Below, piece by piece: positions 24,192 to 36,700 of a stretch of 64,000 nt of DNA. The stretch comes from Sequoia sempervirens. Taxonomy: Eukaryota; Streptophyta; Pinopsida; Cupressales; Cupressaceae. Each line of letters begins with the position of its first letter. The stretch's first letter is position 1. The stretch covers positions 1 through 64,000 of the forward strand of contig VDFB02254978.1 in NCBI GenBank assembly GCA_007258455.2, in the 5' to 3' direction. A program made the translations under genes and the position numbers. The notes below the pieces were generated by a model. That model did not search any database, was not told the origin of the DNA, and saw nothing but the letters and a program-made list of their open reading frames with translations.

Positions 24192-24548
24192 TACATGGGC
24201 TGGACCAGTAACATAGCTTAAAAAAAATTATCCAAAGGGGTCATAAAAGATCAGCAAAACAATTAGACATCAACAATATCAGAACATTGGCTCCTATATC
24301 ATAGAAGACACAATTGTTCACTAACAAGATGGCTGGGGCAGCTCAATGATTTTAGAGAGATGAAAAACTCTTGCAGAATTGTTCTTAATTCTGACCTATG
24401 TCACAAGGTTTGTGTATGTGTTCGAGTTCAACAAAGATGAAATTTGAAAAAAAAAAAAATTGTGATTAAATTCAATAATATATATTTGCAATTTTTTTAA
24501 TATATTAAATGAAAATTATTTTAAAAATTAAACATAATTATTAAAAAT
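24192..24548. other. Intronic flank between two elements, nothing recognised
   Basis: AT-rich. The last eight bases (24541-24548, TTAAAAAT) are the left target duplication of the hAT element. Confidence 0.5.
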
Positions 24549-25242
24549 CAGTGTTCCACGGAAACGCATTTCCCCCCCTTTTTGGCCGTGTTTCGGAGAA
24601 GGGGACGTTTCCAAGACAAGGAAATGGGTACATGACGTCTCCTGCCGTCCCACCACCGCCAACGGTACTCCACCAAAGACAAGGAAACGTCTTCGCATCT
24701 CCCAAGGAGACGTGGAGACATCTCCAAGTCTCTTTGAGAGACGTCTCCACGCCTCCTTGGGAGATGCCTAGGCGTTTCTCGAGAGGCGGGGAGACATCTA
24801 GCTGTCTCCCATCTCCCCAAGTCAAATGCAGCATAAAAACATAAAATTTAAAAAAAAGTTCAATTTTTGGGGGTTGGGGGGTAACCCTAATTTGACGTGG
24901 GCCCCACCTCTTCCCCCAAAACAACACAAAACCATCTTATTTGATGACTTCACTCACACTTTGAAAGACTGATTTTTTTTCCAGCAAGCTGAAGAGGAGG
25001 AAAAACTTGTAAAACTCTGATTGAAGGAGTGAAAAAAGTGATTGCAAGTGTGATAGGAGTGAGAAGGAGCAAGAAGAAGAGGAGGAAGAGAATTCTACTA
25101 CATTTTGGAGAGATTTTTCAAGCACAAGGTGGGGTTTTTCAAATTTCTTGTTTTTTTTCTTTTTTTTTCTGATTTTCATTTTTCAATTCTTTGTTTGTTT
25201 GACTTTAAACTTGTTCTTTTTTCTCATTCATCTCAAAATCAG

Positions 25243-25317
25243 ATTTGATGTTGAATCTTGAGGGCAAAATGATGAATGAATCATTCATCATTTTGCCCTC
25301 AAGATTCAACATCAAAT
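25243..25317. repeat. Perfect 37-bp inverted repeat with a one-base loop
   Basis: Arms 25243-25279 and 25281-25317 are exact reverse complements around the single base 25280. The arms start ATTTGATGTTGAATCTTG. It lies in the untranslated leader of the hAT element, 160 bp before the transposase ATG. A transcript would fold into a perfect hairpin. Confidence 0.95.
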
Positions 25318-25477
25318 TTTATTATTTTTATTTTTATTTTTAAATAATATAAAATTATAAATTATAAATTGTAAATTTTGTTTTCAAAATTAAAATTTCA
25401 AATTTGTATTTCAATTTGTTAAACTAGGCTGATTTTATTTTTATTTTTATTTTGTGAAATGTAGTGTCACTTTCACA

Positions 25478-27790
25478 ATGAGCTCCCAAGACATGAATGA
25501 GGATGACATGGAAATCCATTCTCATAGTGAACATGATTCAGAATTTGAACCTGAAGATGAGGGGGGTGACCATGGGGCTGATCCTGGAGCCCAATCTAGT
25601 TCCATGGTGAGTGCACCAGCTAGTACAGGTTGCCCTTCAAAGTTGTTGGCAAAGTATGCTAGGGGTGCTTTTGATCTTAAGTCTCCTCTCAAACTGTTTG
25701 CTTCAGAATACAAGGTACATCACGTTCAGGTGGGGGAACAAGGAAGCGGAAGTGTAACATTTGTGAGACTAAATGGTTTGGTAGAATCACTAGATTGAAT
25801 GCACACTTCCTTTTTCGGATAGGAAAAGGTGTGGAGCATTGTAAGTTTTTGAAGGATCCTAAAAATATACATTATAGAATTGAGTTACAAGCTTTGGGGC
25901 GTTTCAAATGACACAAATATTTCAATCCCTACTACTTTGTCTACTAGGGCAGCCCTTCAGCACAGCCTTCATGTGCCACATACTTCTCCTGATCCTCATG
26001 CTTCGCAGACAAGAGGAATGATGTTTGGATCTCCATCCACTTCCACTTCTAGTGCCGCTAGGGGGACAGGGAAACGCTAGTTGCAGACATCGCAAAGTAA
26101 CCCCATAGCTGATATGTTTAATGTGCAGCTGAGAGATGAGATAGATGAATCCATTGGCAAGTTCTTCTTTGCCAATGGCATTCCATTTCATGTTACATGG
26201 TCTCCTTATTATAGGGAGATGATGGCTATGGTGGCGAAGGGAGGAACATCATAAGTTCCACCAAGTGAGACGAAAATGAGGACCTCGATCTTTAGATAAG
26301 TGTTATTCCAAGATCAATATTTTGATGTTGAAGATGAAGGTATGTTGGGTGGCATCTGGGTGCAGCATAGTTATGGATGGGTGGACAGACATTAGCCATC
26401 GTCCACTCATCAACATCATGGTCACATGTGCAGAGGGCCCATACTTCCTTAGAGCAATTGATTCTACAAGGCATCGCAAAGATGCTGATTTTCAGTTTCA
26501 GGTCCTCAAGGAGGCTATTGAGGAGGTTGGGCCACAAAATGTGGTCCAAGTAGTCACAGATGTATCCCATGTGTGTAGAGGAGCAAGGAGACTCATTGAG
26601 GCAGCCTATAGACATATTTGGTGGACCCCATGTTGTGTGCATGCCATGAACAATGTACTCAAGGACATGGGAAAGATTGATTGGATTAGAGGAGTGGTCA
26701 CCGATGAGAGAGATGTGCAGATGTTTATCTGCAACCACCACACTTCACATGCACTCTTCGGGACCTTCGCGAAGGAGTTCTTGAAACCAATTGAGACCAG
26801 ATATGCATCCTATTTCATTCTCTTGGAGAGAATGATTGAGTTGCAAGAGGCATTGCAACTCATGGTTATGACTAATGAGTGGAATAGGTGGGCCAAGGCC
26901 AAGATAGTGTAGGGGAGAAGGGTGAAGGAGATAGTGAAGAGTGATGTGTTTTGGACTAATGCGAAATACATTGTCTCCATCATTTCTCCAGTATTCCAGG
27001 TTATCAAATATGGGGACAGGGATGCACCTAACCTTGGAGAGGTGTATGAGTGCATCGACTCTATGCTTGACCAGATGAGGGTTGTTGTGCGAGTGAAGGA
27101 CCCCTCTCTAACATTCTACAATGAGCACATCCGGCCAATCATTCAACGCAGATGGGACAAGTTGAACACTCCTTTGCATATGGCTTCCTTTGCCTTGAAT
27201 CCTAAGTGGTACAAGGCTAAACCGGGTAGAGTGACACCGAATAAGGATGATGAGGTGAAGGCGGGTTTCTTTAGGTGCATAGAGAAGATGTATATGATTC
27301 TAGAGATGTCGGCATAACTCGCACTGAGTGGGGAAGATTTGCCACTCTTAGAGGCTATTTAGATGCGGCAAAGATGCATATAAAATCTATGGCAGAGGAG
27401 GACCCACTTTTGTGATGGAATTGTCATGGTCTGAAATCTTTGACCACTACTCTAGCTATCCGCCTGCTATCCCAGGTTTGCAGTTCTTTAGCTGCTGAGA
27501 GGAACCAGTCTACATATAACTTCATCCACTCTCTTAAGAGGAACAGACTTACCTCTAAGAGAGCAAAGAAGCTTGTGGCTGTACACAGTGTTTTGCGTCT
27601 CATGGACCGCAAGACACTTGGGTACAAGGAGAGTCCAGCAGCACGATGGGATGTGGAGCCAAAGGAGCCTTCACAGATTGATGAGGATGATCCTACCACT
27701 TCAGATGCAGGGCTGGTTGGTGTGAGCTTGAGGGATCTTGACCTTATGGAGTCCAGCAGTTCCAGTGATGAGGAGTTTGCAGATGATTAG
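25478..27790 (+). pseudogene. hAT transposase, intronless and broken
   Basis: The ATG at 25478 gives MSSQDMNEDDMEIHSHSEHD, an acidic N-terminus. The BED-type zinc finger (KCNICETKWFGRIT) is near 25750, in another frame. The catalytic domain starts at SGCSIVMDGWTD (26340s) and runs through VVQVVTDVSHVCRG, WTPCCVHAMNNVL and ETRYASYFILLERM. A TAG at 26910 splits it, then TPLHMASFALNPKWY follows. The dimerisation motif is AAERNQSTYNFIHSLKRNRL (27490s), with Gln in place of the usual Trp. At least three frame changes disable it. The sequence is continuous where the element at 59022 has its two introns. Confidence 0.9.
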
Positions 27791-28314
27791 AGGCCTCCCT
27801 TCACTACATTTTGAGTTTTGACATTTTGGCATTTTGTCTTTTGTAAATGCTATTGCTATTAGTATCTGTATTTACTATTTGGCATTTGCTACTCATTGTA
27901 ATGATGAATCATGTAATCATCTTTATAGACTTTGTGATATCTCATATGACATCAGATATTCATATTTTTGATATAATAGAAATCTCCAATTTGACAATTT
28001 CATTTGTCAAATTTTATTTAGCAATTAGCATTCAAGAAATCTTCGTATTTAGAATTAGTATTTCAAATTTTTCTATGTTATAATTTTACTAATTTCCTAT
28101 CGTTTCATTTGAAATGTAATTCTTATACTGTTATACTATTATACATCTTTTCAAAACTAGTTTTCCAAGTAATATAAGTATATGTATAACTATATCAGCA
28201 CCACCACGCCGCCACCCCCCCGCCGTCCCCAAACTTAGGCCCTTTGTCGCCCCATCCCCGAAACCCGTCCCACTGTCCCCATGTCCCCAACGCCCGTGGA
28301 ACACTGTTAAAAAT

Positions 28315-29445
28315 TAAATAATATTATGTTGAATTCCTGTTTTTGTATAGTATTCTGTCCTCCAAATTACTAAATTATTATAGATTAAATTGTTATATTA
28401 TAATTTTAAGATAACATTATAACAGAATTATAAAGCACTTGATGTTTATTTAATTTATAATTTCACTATTACATTATAATAAAATTATAAGGCAGTTGTT
28501 CATATATGTCCAATCAACTAGAAATGCCTGGAACTTCTCCAGGAAATGGCCAAAAGCATCCCTTGCATTATGCTTAATCAGATTGTTTGATGTACGATTC
28601 AATTTTTAATTTTATTTCTATTTATTATATTTACTTTAGAATATTATATCATACTTTTCAAAATACTGCATTGCCATTTCCTATGGCAATTCCTAAATTG
28701 GCCAAGAGTCTGCACCTTCTCCAAACTGTCTCTACTCCTGAAGTGTTTCCATAATTTCACAAGACAACAGCTTCAATCGTGACTAGCACTTGTTCAAATT
28801 CCCATACATTGCTGACTTTGTACTAGGTCCAGTGAAATCCCTTATAAATGGATATTACATACTCATCTTTCATAAGAGGCAATGTTAAAAATCAAAATGA
28901 TTCAATGCTTGAAATATCAAAAACGTTAGTAAAGTCTTTCACACAAGGAAGGAATCCTAAATTAAGTTAATATAAAAACAGAAAACCATTAAAACCTTCA
29001 TATGGCACATTAAATTGATAAGCCACCTGCAAAAGCACAGTACTCTGGAAGCGGCATACAATTCTCTTAGCAGTGATTAAGAGATGGAACATATGGTTTT
29101 TCTTAATCCCAACTTACCTATACCTTGTAAGTTGTTTGCTTTAGTCAATGAAAAATTACAAAATATGGAGTGCTGGTCTTTATTTTCCTTTTATACCTTC
29201 CATTTTTTAGGAAATACCCATGCTGATGCCACATTTCACTATTATAATGCTCATACAAGCAAGCAACTTAAAGATAATTTTTTAATATCCAACTTAAGTA
29301 AATTTTGACCTACCCAAGCAGCACATTAGAATATCTCAAAAACAGAACTGCTACTCAACAATTTCTTACTCAGAATGGTATTCTTTCCTAGGATTATAAA
29401 AATGCCTACAAAGAAATATAAGGGCTAAAAACTATAATAAACTAC
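28315..29445. other. Intronic sequence, nothing recognised
   Basis: AT-rich intron sequence between the hAT element and the exon at 29446. No terminal repeats or domains were found. Confidence 0.5.
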
Positions 29446-29507
29446 CTCAAAAGAGCATCAGCAAGTACAATGGCTTCTGGGCTTGCCTCTGCAATCAGAG
29501 CAGGAGC
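29446..29507 (-). CDS. MOS14: MOS14/TNPO3-like receptor, fourth exon seen
   Basis: This 62-nt exon encodes APALIAEASPEAIVLADALL plus two bases of an arginine codon. It has an AG acceptor and a GTAGTT donor. It ends in phase 2; the missing base is supplied by the exon at 447-503, which begins with A and so completes AGA (Arg). The next intron is 28,942 bp long and full of transposable elements. Apart from that intron the exon is normal. Confidence 0.78.
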
Positions 29508-29810
29508 CTGGAAGATAGAGATAAATGTAATCAGGGAATAGATAGATACCTACAAGTTAATCACAGCCATTACTTTCTTCAAGATGCATTGATTCTTAAA
29601 TTATAATAAAAAATGCAGAAATCCTGAATAAAAATTTACTGAATGTCTACTGTAAAATCAGCAATTCTTAGTCAGTTCCTTTTCTTTTTTACTACATTAA
29701 TTTAATTTCTAGTACAAAATGTTTACTTATTGTTTATTTATTTAATGTCTAACAAGTTGTCTAACTGCATAATAGGTAGAACTCAGAATCATCACAGAAA
29801 GAAAACATAC

Positions 29811-29939
29811 AGCTTGCCCAATTTCTGCCATCAAACATGCAAGACCACCGATAATCTTTTCATTTCCACTTGCCAGTGCCGGTACCAATAATCCATCTTT
29901 AAATGATTGCACCCTAGAAAGAAATACTTGTGGTAGACC
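29811..29939 (-). CDS. MOS14: MOS14/TNPO3-like receptor, third exon seen
   Basis: This 129-nt phase-0 exon encodes 43 residues starting GLPQVFLSRVQSFKDGLLVP and ending GGLACLMAEIGQA. It is bordered by AG and GTATGT. The order of helices matches the family segment in which a helix pair is followed by a conserved run like the LCETF of the human protein. There are no stops, and phases agree with both neighbouring exons. Confidence 0.78.
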
Positions 29940-30559
29940 CTGCATAAAATACCGATCACTTAAAAACAGTGGATAAAGGACAAGAATAAAGAAATATTAT
30001 TCTGTAAATACTCTTTAAGCCCATCATTTGAAACACACCAATTATAATGAAGTTTTAAATTAGTGCAATAGTTAGTTTCCATAGTTTACTCTGCCAAATG
30101 ATGAGATAAAAAACAAGATGGATCAACTTTAAAAAAAATCTATTAAAACATTTTACTCTTGATTTCTTCTGCCTACAAAACAACTATATTTTAAGACTTG
30201 TCATAATGTAGAGACATCTAGAGATTGTTTTAATTAATTTGACAAAAATGATAACTGTTATACATGTAGGAAGCGCATTATATTGAGATTTGAAAGTACT
30301 AACTATGGGCAAATGAGATAAACAAAACTGATCAAGAACAATACATAATATTGAAGACAAGTATTTTGTGTTCTTATTTGAGTCCTTATAATGACATGTC
30401 AAACATGTTGCCAGTTTTCAGCTTACTACAAGATTTGCCAGTTCAAGCAATAAAATAGTACAAAACATGGTGTTCAAACTGCAGTCGAAAGCGCTATAAT
30501 AATTTGATGGTAGAGCAAAACAATCAGATTCCATTTGGATAATAACAATTATTCATTAC

Positions 30560-30619
30560 CTCATGGCGACTCACAAGCTCAGTAAGAACTTCTATCGCCA
30601 GGTCAAATGATGAGGAGAC
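30560..30619 (-). CDS. MOS14: MOS14/TNPO3-like receptor, second exon seen
   Basis: This 60-nt phase-0 exon encodes 20 residues, VSSSFDLAIEVLTELVSRHE, an amphipathic HEAT-type helix. It has an AG acceptor and a GTAATG donor. The introns are 306 bp upstream and 620 bp downstream, so this part of the gene has ordinary spacing. The frame is open with no disabling change, as expected for a live gene. Confidence 0.75.
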
Positions 30620-30925
30620 CTACAGTCAAAACTCTGATAGTACTATAAGAAAAAACTTGACAGAATAAAAATGAGAACAATTTATGTGTGTAAATACATA
30701 TATACACATGATGTCATTTAGAATGATAAATGAGATACAGAAAGTGTCAATATACGTTCTTTCATTACATGATAACTGAAAAATCACTCTGCAATTCAGT
30801 TCTTAAAAACTATTTGCAGGAGCTTGAAAACGGTGCTCAAATAATGAAATCAATGTTTCCCTCTGGTCTACATAACACAAGGTAAATTCTAAAGTAAATC
30901 CATTGATATAAGTGAAAACAATTAC

Positions 30926-31009
30926 CTGTAAGGAATTGTACACAAAATTTAGCAATGGATGTGCTGGCAACACATTTTGGGGAATCTCCATAAAGCAGCC
31001 AACCCGGAC
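30926..31009 (-). CDS. MOS14: MOS14/TNPO3-like nuclear import receptor, internal exon (first of five seen)
   Basis: This 84-nt exon encodes 28 residues beginning VRVGCFMEIPQNVLPAHP and ending NFVYNSLQ. It is bordered by a minus-strand AG acceptor and a GTAATT donor, and both ends are in phase 0. Joined to the next three exons it gives an uninterrupted piece that lines up, from memory of the family, with the HEAT-repeat middle of transportin-SR (human TNPO3, from the GSWFNLG region to the NFWYRL region). The family imports SR-rich splicing factors into the nucleus with Ran-GTP; the plant member is MOS14. The family assignment is recognition by eye, not a search. The donor exon upstream was not found, so the start of the protein is outside the window or was missed. 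Confidence 0.75.
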
Positions 31010-32230
31010 CTGTCATGACCATTTCAAAAAAAAAAAGTTGAATAAAAGGTGACGAAAATACAGATTATTAACTTTTCAACTTTTTCCACACTAAGGAAAA
31101 CTATAAAAAATTAACACAATATCAACTATAATAATCTATGCTAATCTACGACCATGTGGCAAACGAGTGCTCCACTACAGTTACAAGTAGAACAACCAAA
31201 GTTCCCACCACAGTAATCAGCTATGATGTCTTCAGAAGACTCTCTAGCCTCTTCACTCCCTCCCTTCATATAACAATATTTACAACAGTTCAAAAAGTTC
31301 CCAGCCTACATTTTCCTGACAGCCACCATCAGAAAAATTAATAGATTTCAAAGCTGTAATATGCTTGAAGTTGGGTATTGCATATAGAGATGAGAAGAGA
31401 AAGCCCCTATCTACACGTTTATGGCACGCTAACCCTCCATGTCAAATGCTTAAGGAATTCTTTAGGCCTTTTAAAGTCATCCTAGTACCTTCTGATTATT
31501 TTCCAAAATCATTTGAAATATCAGACAATACAAACACCATCTTTCCAGGAAGGCTATGGTTTCTCAAAAAGCCATGGCCTACAGACAATTGTGTCTAATT
31601 CTAGTAATGAAGTCCATACTCTTTCTGCAATCTGGATATGAGCATTGCCCATGCCTCATGGTTTCGAAACAAATTTTCTCTGAAAGAATGGATATGTAGT
31701 GGGATAGAAAAAAAGCATCTTTCAAAATTAGCGAATCAAACTTCTGCATAAAATACTTAATTTACCAGGACCTTTGTTAATATTGATTTAAAATTGCCTC
31801 TCAAGGCTAATAGCAGCCTAAGTCGGTAATTTTTGGAAATAATCAATCAATTATGCAGTAATTTACAAATTATACAGAAAGGACCAAGGTCTATGCTTGA
31901 AAACCTTGGAATAGCAAGTTGCTAGCTAGAATGCAATTCAATTTTGAGAGTCAGCTTACTAGCAAATTATAAATGTTTTTGACCCAGTTTCTCAGCAATT
32001 AATGTGTTATTAACCCAATCTCAATGCAAAATAACTGAATTCTTATAACAAATGCATTCATCTTAATCAAATGGAATATCACCTATCACAACTGGAAGGG
32101 CAAAGTACTGATGAAGTTGCTCCTATAGATGATTACTTCAAATAAGATCAACGGCAGAGTGCAAAACAAAGTCACAGGCATCTTGTAGAGAACATCTTTT
32201 GTCCTTGTCAGACCAAATAAAAACTGAAAA
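31010..32230. other. Probable intron sequence, nothing recognised
   Basis: It lies upstream (minus strand) of the first exon seen. No exon with fitting family residues and splice sites was found. Confidence 0.4.
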
Positions 32231-32235
32231 ACAAA

Positions 32236-33726
32236 TGTAATGTCCCCTTTTTAGCCTGTTGTTGTTTTTGGGTGGTTTAGCCTATTCCTAGCCCTCGTAG
32301 GCTAACACGGATGGTTAGAGGGTCCCTTTTGGCAGTGATCAATGTGTTCTCTCCTTCAGAGCTCAGTGTGGGTTCAGGTTTGGCCTTCGTTAGACTCAAT
32401 TCTTCATACTTACTATTTATAGTAAGTCACCATTTCAAGGAGTCAGGGTTTCTATTTTTAGCAGGGCAACTGGACAGGTCTCAGTTGCAGTGTTGATCTC
32501 CTTAATCAGTTGGATGGGCAAAATATTAAGTATTTAATGAGTAAATATCATTAAAGGCACTTTAATGATAATTAATTAATATAAAATTAAATTATTAAGT
32601 CAAGAAGTGTACATTATTTCAATGGGGCCATGACCCATCATTAAAATCACTTAAAGTACATTTAATATTTCATGGATTTGAGCGCCCTCCTATGGAGACT
32701 TATAATAAAGTTTTTATTAAAAACCTAATGTGGATTTGAAAAGAGAATTAAATGCTTTTAAGGAGATCGACCTCCTCTTTGAGGTTATAAAAAGGGTTCA
32801 AAGAGCATAAAGTGATCATCAATTGAATATTATATACTTGAGCTTTGGAGAATGTGCTGTGTGGAGAAATACATAAGGGTTTCTGCCATTGTTGAGCCTT
32901 CGGGAACAAAAACTCTCATAGCTTGTGCAATTTTGAGGCTGTGAAAGACCAGCTGAGATTATTGTCTGTGTGTGGGCTTCATCCAGGAGTCCAATCTGAG
33001 CATAAAAGAGAAGAATTGCATAGGGTTTGAACAGCATTAAAGGCTTATTAGTTGCAGATCATTAATACATAATTGTTGCCATTGAAAATCAGATTGCAAG
33101 TGTTTATTGCCAGGTTAATTAGCAGCTACAGCAAGGACGTCTAACCTTCAAGGCCAAAACACGTAAGACTTAGAGCCTGTATCTTCATTGTTAAGGACGC
33201 CTTAGTCTTTTAAGACAGTTTGAATGTTTATTGACTGGGGCTTGTACACATAGCAGTTAGGCGTGTGAATACATGAGGAAAACGCCTGGGGTTCAAGGCT
33301 CATAATCTCTTCCATTAGCAGCATCCAGGACTTCAATGCAGTTTGCAGCCATTATTGGAGCGTAGAACAATTATTCTGAGTAGCAAATCAAGATATATTT
33401 CAGGTTCTTTAATTGCTGTCTTGAATTTCCAGAATTATGTGATATGACTTGTAATCTTTGAGGCTTGTACACATCAATAAAAAGTCCTTATATGCTGCTG
33501 TTAATAAAATTCCAGTTTACTTGCATATTAGTTCGCAATAGCAGTCAATAGTTTACTTTCAAGATAGCCTCATTTTGCTTCAGAATTAGTTTATTTCCAT
33601 GCATTGTATTTCATACCTGGTATATATATTAAAAATACATAAGAAATTGCAAAAACAATCAAAAACCAAAAATTGCATCATTTAAAACATCAGCTGTCAG
33701 TGGTTAGAACCAGCAAGGTTCTTACA
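32236..33726 (+). repeat. Solo LTR (1491 bp) with target duplication
   Basis: It starts TGTAATGTCCCC, ends TTCTTACA, and is flanked by the 5-bp duplication ACAAA (32231-32235 and 33727-33731). A TTATAAAAA promoter box is at 32785-32793. No internal element sequence is attached, so this is a solo LTR left by recombination. Its start matches those of the LTRs at 22196-23312, 50241-51598 and 55997-58257, but the interior differs. Confidence 0.85.
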
Positions 33727-33731
33727 ACAAA

Positions 33732-36700
33732 GAAGAAAATTACTCGCAAGAAAGATCTACATCAGCCACAGTTTATAGCTCATGCCAAATTTACATACTG
33801 AGGCAAACTTTGGGTTGATCAATGGGGAAGACCACTTTGTTGGGCTTTAAAAAAATATGAATCGCACATTAATTAAATGAATATGGACACAAGGAAAATA
33901 CCAGATGTCAATATTATTCTATTACTTCATGATACTAAGATAACATCCAACGAAATGGTTGCCTAAGCTAAACACATTAAGGCATCAGCTCAATGTATAG
34001 GAATTGGTTCAAATGGTTGCTCATGAAGCACTACATTCTTGTAAGATGCAGTAAAAATGTGCATGATCTCCTTTCCTAATTGATCCAGCAATAATGGAAA
34101 GAAGGTCAAACAATAAGGCGTTATCATATTTCTTACATGTAAAAGATTAAAATGTTCAAATTCAAATTAAGTGTAAACATAGGTAAGTTAAAATTTTAAT
34201 GGCTAATATTTGCTAAGTGATAATTTTCTGAGTTGTTTTAAAAACATTTGCCAATTGACAAATCAAGATTTACATTCATTTCTATCAAACAATATGTTCT
34301 CTTCAAGAATTCATTAAGTTATTATCATGAATATATAAAATAATAAAATAATTAACAATATGCTCTCTTGGAGAACTCAAAAAAAAATTCTAAAAATATA
34401 AAATACTCTGATAAAATTAGAAAATATTTTTAAGTTTTCTCCAAATATAAAATTTGAGAACTTGATATTGAAACAAATTCAACAAGATTTCTTAACTTAT
34501 AATAAAATATAGTTCCACAAAATGTTTTCATTCTAGATAATCTAGCAAGTCATATGTGTGAATGACATAGACAGTACTCTGCAATCCGAAGATCAGTGAA
34601 ACAACCATTAGACACTCTCCAAATCAGCACAATTTACCAAAAGCAAAAGTCTCAGATGCTATAGTTTAAAACAGTTGATCATAAAAAAAAAATTGTTTAC
34701 AAGTCCACCACCCATCAAAATAATAAAAAATAGGAAAATGTCAACCATTATCCAAGGAAAACAATTCACATAACAGTTGTTAAAAATGCAGAGTTCCTAG
34801 CAAATCTAGAAATTCAACTCATGCAAAGGCTTATTGTGTGGGGGTCTACATTTTCAGACTTTCCCATCACAAAACTACTACCGCACTCGGTTCTTAACCA
34901 CCTTCGATGATAAAACTTCAATCACTTCAAGCTTCATCATTAAATATTCACATCACAGTAAAGGTTGTAGAAATTAGTTTTTATTCAATGCACACCCTAG
35001 AAAATGATATGGTATAATATCTAAACTATCTGCTACTATGGTCCAGCCAAGAGGAAAACTTTTAAATCAGCATCATTTGTCTTCTGAAAGTGCTCAGAGA
35101 GCTACTACTTAAAGATTACAAAACCTCATTGCTAGCCCCACCCAGAAGCATTAGATGATGGTTTTACTTCGGCAAACAGACCCATGTCCTACTTCAGTCC
35201 GTGCAGAGATTTTGAAAGTAGATTTGAAAGCAAAGACATCAATTGCAAACTGTATCTTTCAAGCCAGCAACTCTAACTATCATGCCACTTTCTCAACCTA
35301 ACCAAGCCCAAAAGTAAGACCAGCTACCATACAATGACATCATTTCTAGAGACCCTTGGACCACCAAGGCAAGTAAGAATATTCTTACAGGTTCTAAAGC
35401 ATAGTAGTATTCAATTTACACAGCACCACAGCCTCATTAAGTATAAATGAAGGTAAATTACCCAGGTTTAAAATGGGACAGACTTGAGGAAAAAATAGGG
35501 AACTTAAAAAAATATGTTACTTGTAAAAACAGAGAAATAAACTAGTTTTGTTATTTCATGTCAAATAAAATATAGTACTTATAGATAAAAATAGACATTA
35601 TACATTATAAAAGTGCTAAGTACAAGAACTGCACAAGCTTTAAAATACTATTTTACTTTTATCTAAAAGGGTTTATACAAAAAACAAACGTCTGGCCCTA
35701 AAATAGTAAGTCATCCCACCATGAAGCATGGCCTACAATTTTAGAGGTAGCCCTGTCTTGTTTTATCTAAACCCTCATTAAGAATTTTAAAGAAAAATCC
35801 TAATTGGGTTTTGAAATTTAACTTCTAAGAGAAATTTATTCAAAGAAAAATTAAAATAAACTAACCCTAAGCCTAAACCAAAAATGTCCAATCTAGCTTT
35901 ACTCTATATTTTTCTATCTTTGTGTAAACATAAGCCTACACATACACATATATGTGTAAATCAGTTTTTGAAAACTCAGCAAACAGCACAACAAATGCAG
36001 TGGGTCGTGATTATTCTGGATTAATTGCAGGTTCTTTGAGTATAATGCTACCCTGTTCTCAAGTACACTATCTAAGAATTCAAAAGACAATTACTTTCCA
36101 TGAAGCACATTGATTAGAAAAGATGCAATTATTAGTAATAAGTTGGAACAATTGTCCACATAGGGATTTGGAAGACAGGACTTCAAAACAATTTTTGATT
36201 CTTGTTGCAAATTTGAAAATTCAATTCCAAATACTTTTATCATTGTTGCCCATCCACCCAGAAGATTGCCTAGCACCCACCATACCCAATCTTGGGGAAC
36301 CCGCCAGACTACTATACAGTATATGCAGTTATATACATTCTATGCAGCCAGGTAAAATCTGGAAGAAGTTGCAGATAGTTTGCCAGAAATCTCAAGTCAG
36401 CAATAGTTTTAAATGCACAAGTCATATAAGCATACAGATAACCAGCTCCACAATAGGTCAAGAAAGCAGATAATGAACATATTAGTCGTATAAAATTTAT
36501 ACAGTTTTATGTAAGAAAATTCACAAACATCAGCTTTTGTAAATATTGCCCATCATCCTATGTATACAAGATGGTTGAATTGACAAATATTTTGTGTAGC
36601 TTACTAAGCCAATTTTGTTTAAGAAAAAGGGAATGTTAAGCTGCAAATTTTCCCTGAAGACGAAGGATATTCCCATTTGCTTGTAATTGATAAACCGTAA

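Larger units (their letters stand above)
24549..28306 (+). mobile_element. Full-size hAT transposon (3758 bp), inactivated
   Basis: The ends are inverted copies of CAGTGTTCCACGG, and the flanks carry the perfect 8-bp target duplication TTAAAAAT (24541-24548, 28307-28314). Inside is a decayed transposase (25478-27790) with all hAT domains, a 5' leader with a perfect 37-bp inverted repeat (25243-25317), and C/G-rich subterminal stretches. The termini are related to, but distinct from, CTATGCTCCACGGGG of the element at 59022. Confidence 0.93.
504..29445 (-). other. 28,942-bp intron of the MOS14-like gene
   Basis: The sequence between the two exons has a GT donor at the 29445 side and an AG acceptor at the 504 side. 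Most of its length is recognisable transposon sequence: a TAT-like gypsy fragment, a hAT/copia chimera, a second gypsy element with two nested insertions, and a full-size hAT element. The TAT-like and gypsy elements lie antisense to the gene. Other introns of the same gene here are 303, 620 and 306 bp. Whether it is spliced correctly cannot be seen from sequence alone. Confidence 0.65.

Noticed and set aside
24541..24927. Overlapping frames on both strands in the hAT left end
   Set aside because: They arise from the C/G-rich subterminal sequence of the transposon; the transposase starts at 25478.
36091..36276. Minus-strand frame of 61 codons
   Set aside because: No motif, no splice fit to the MOS14-like gene and AT-driven composition; probably chance.
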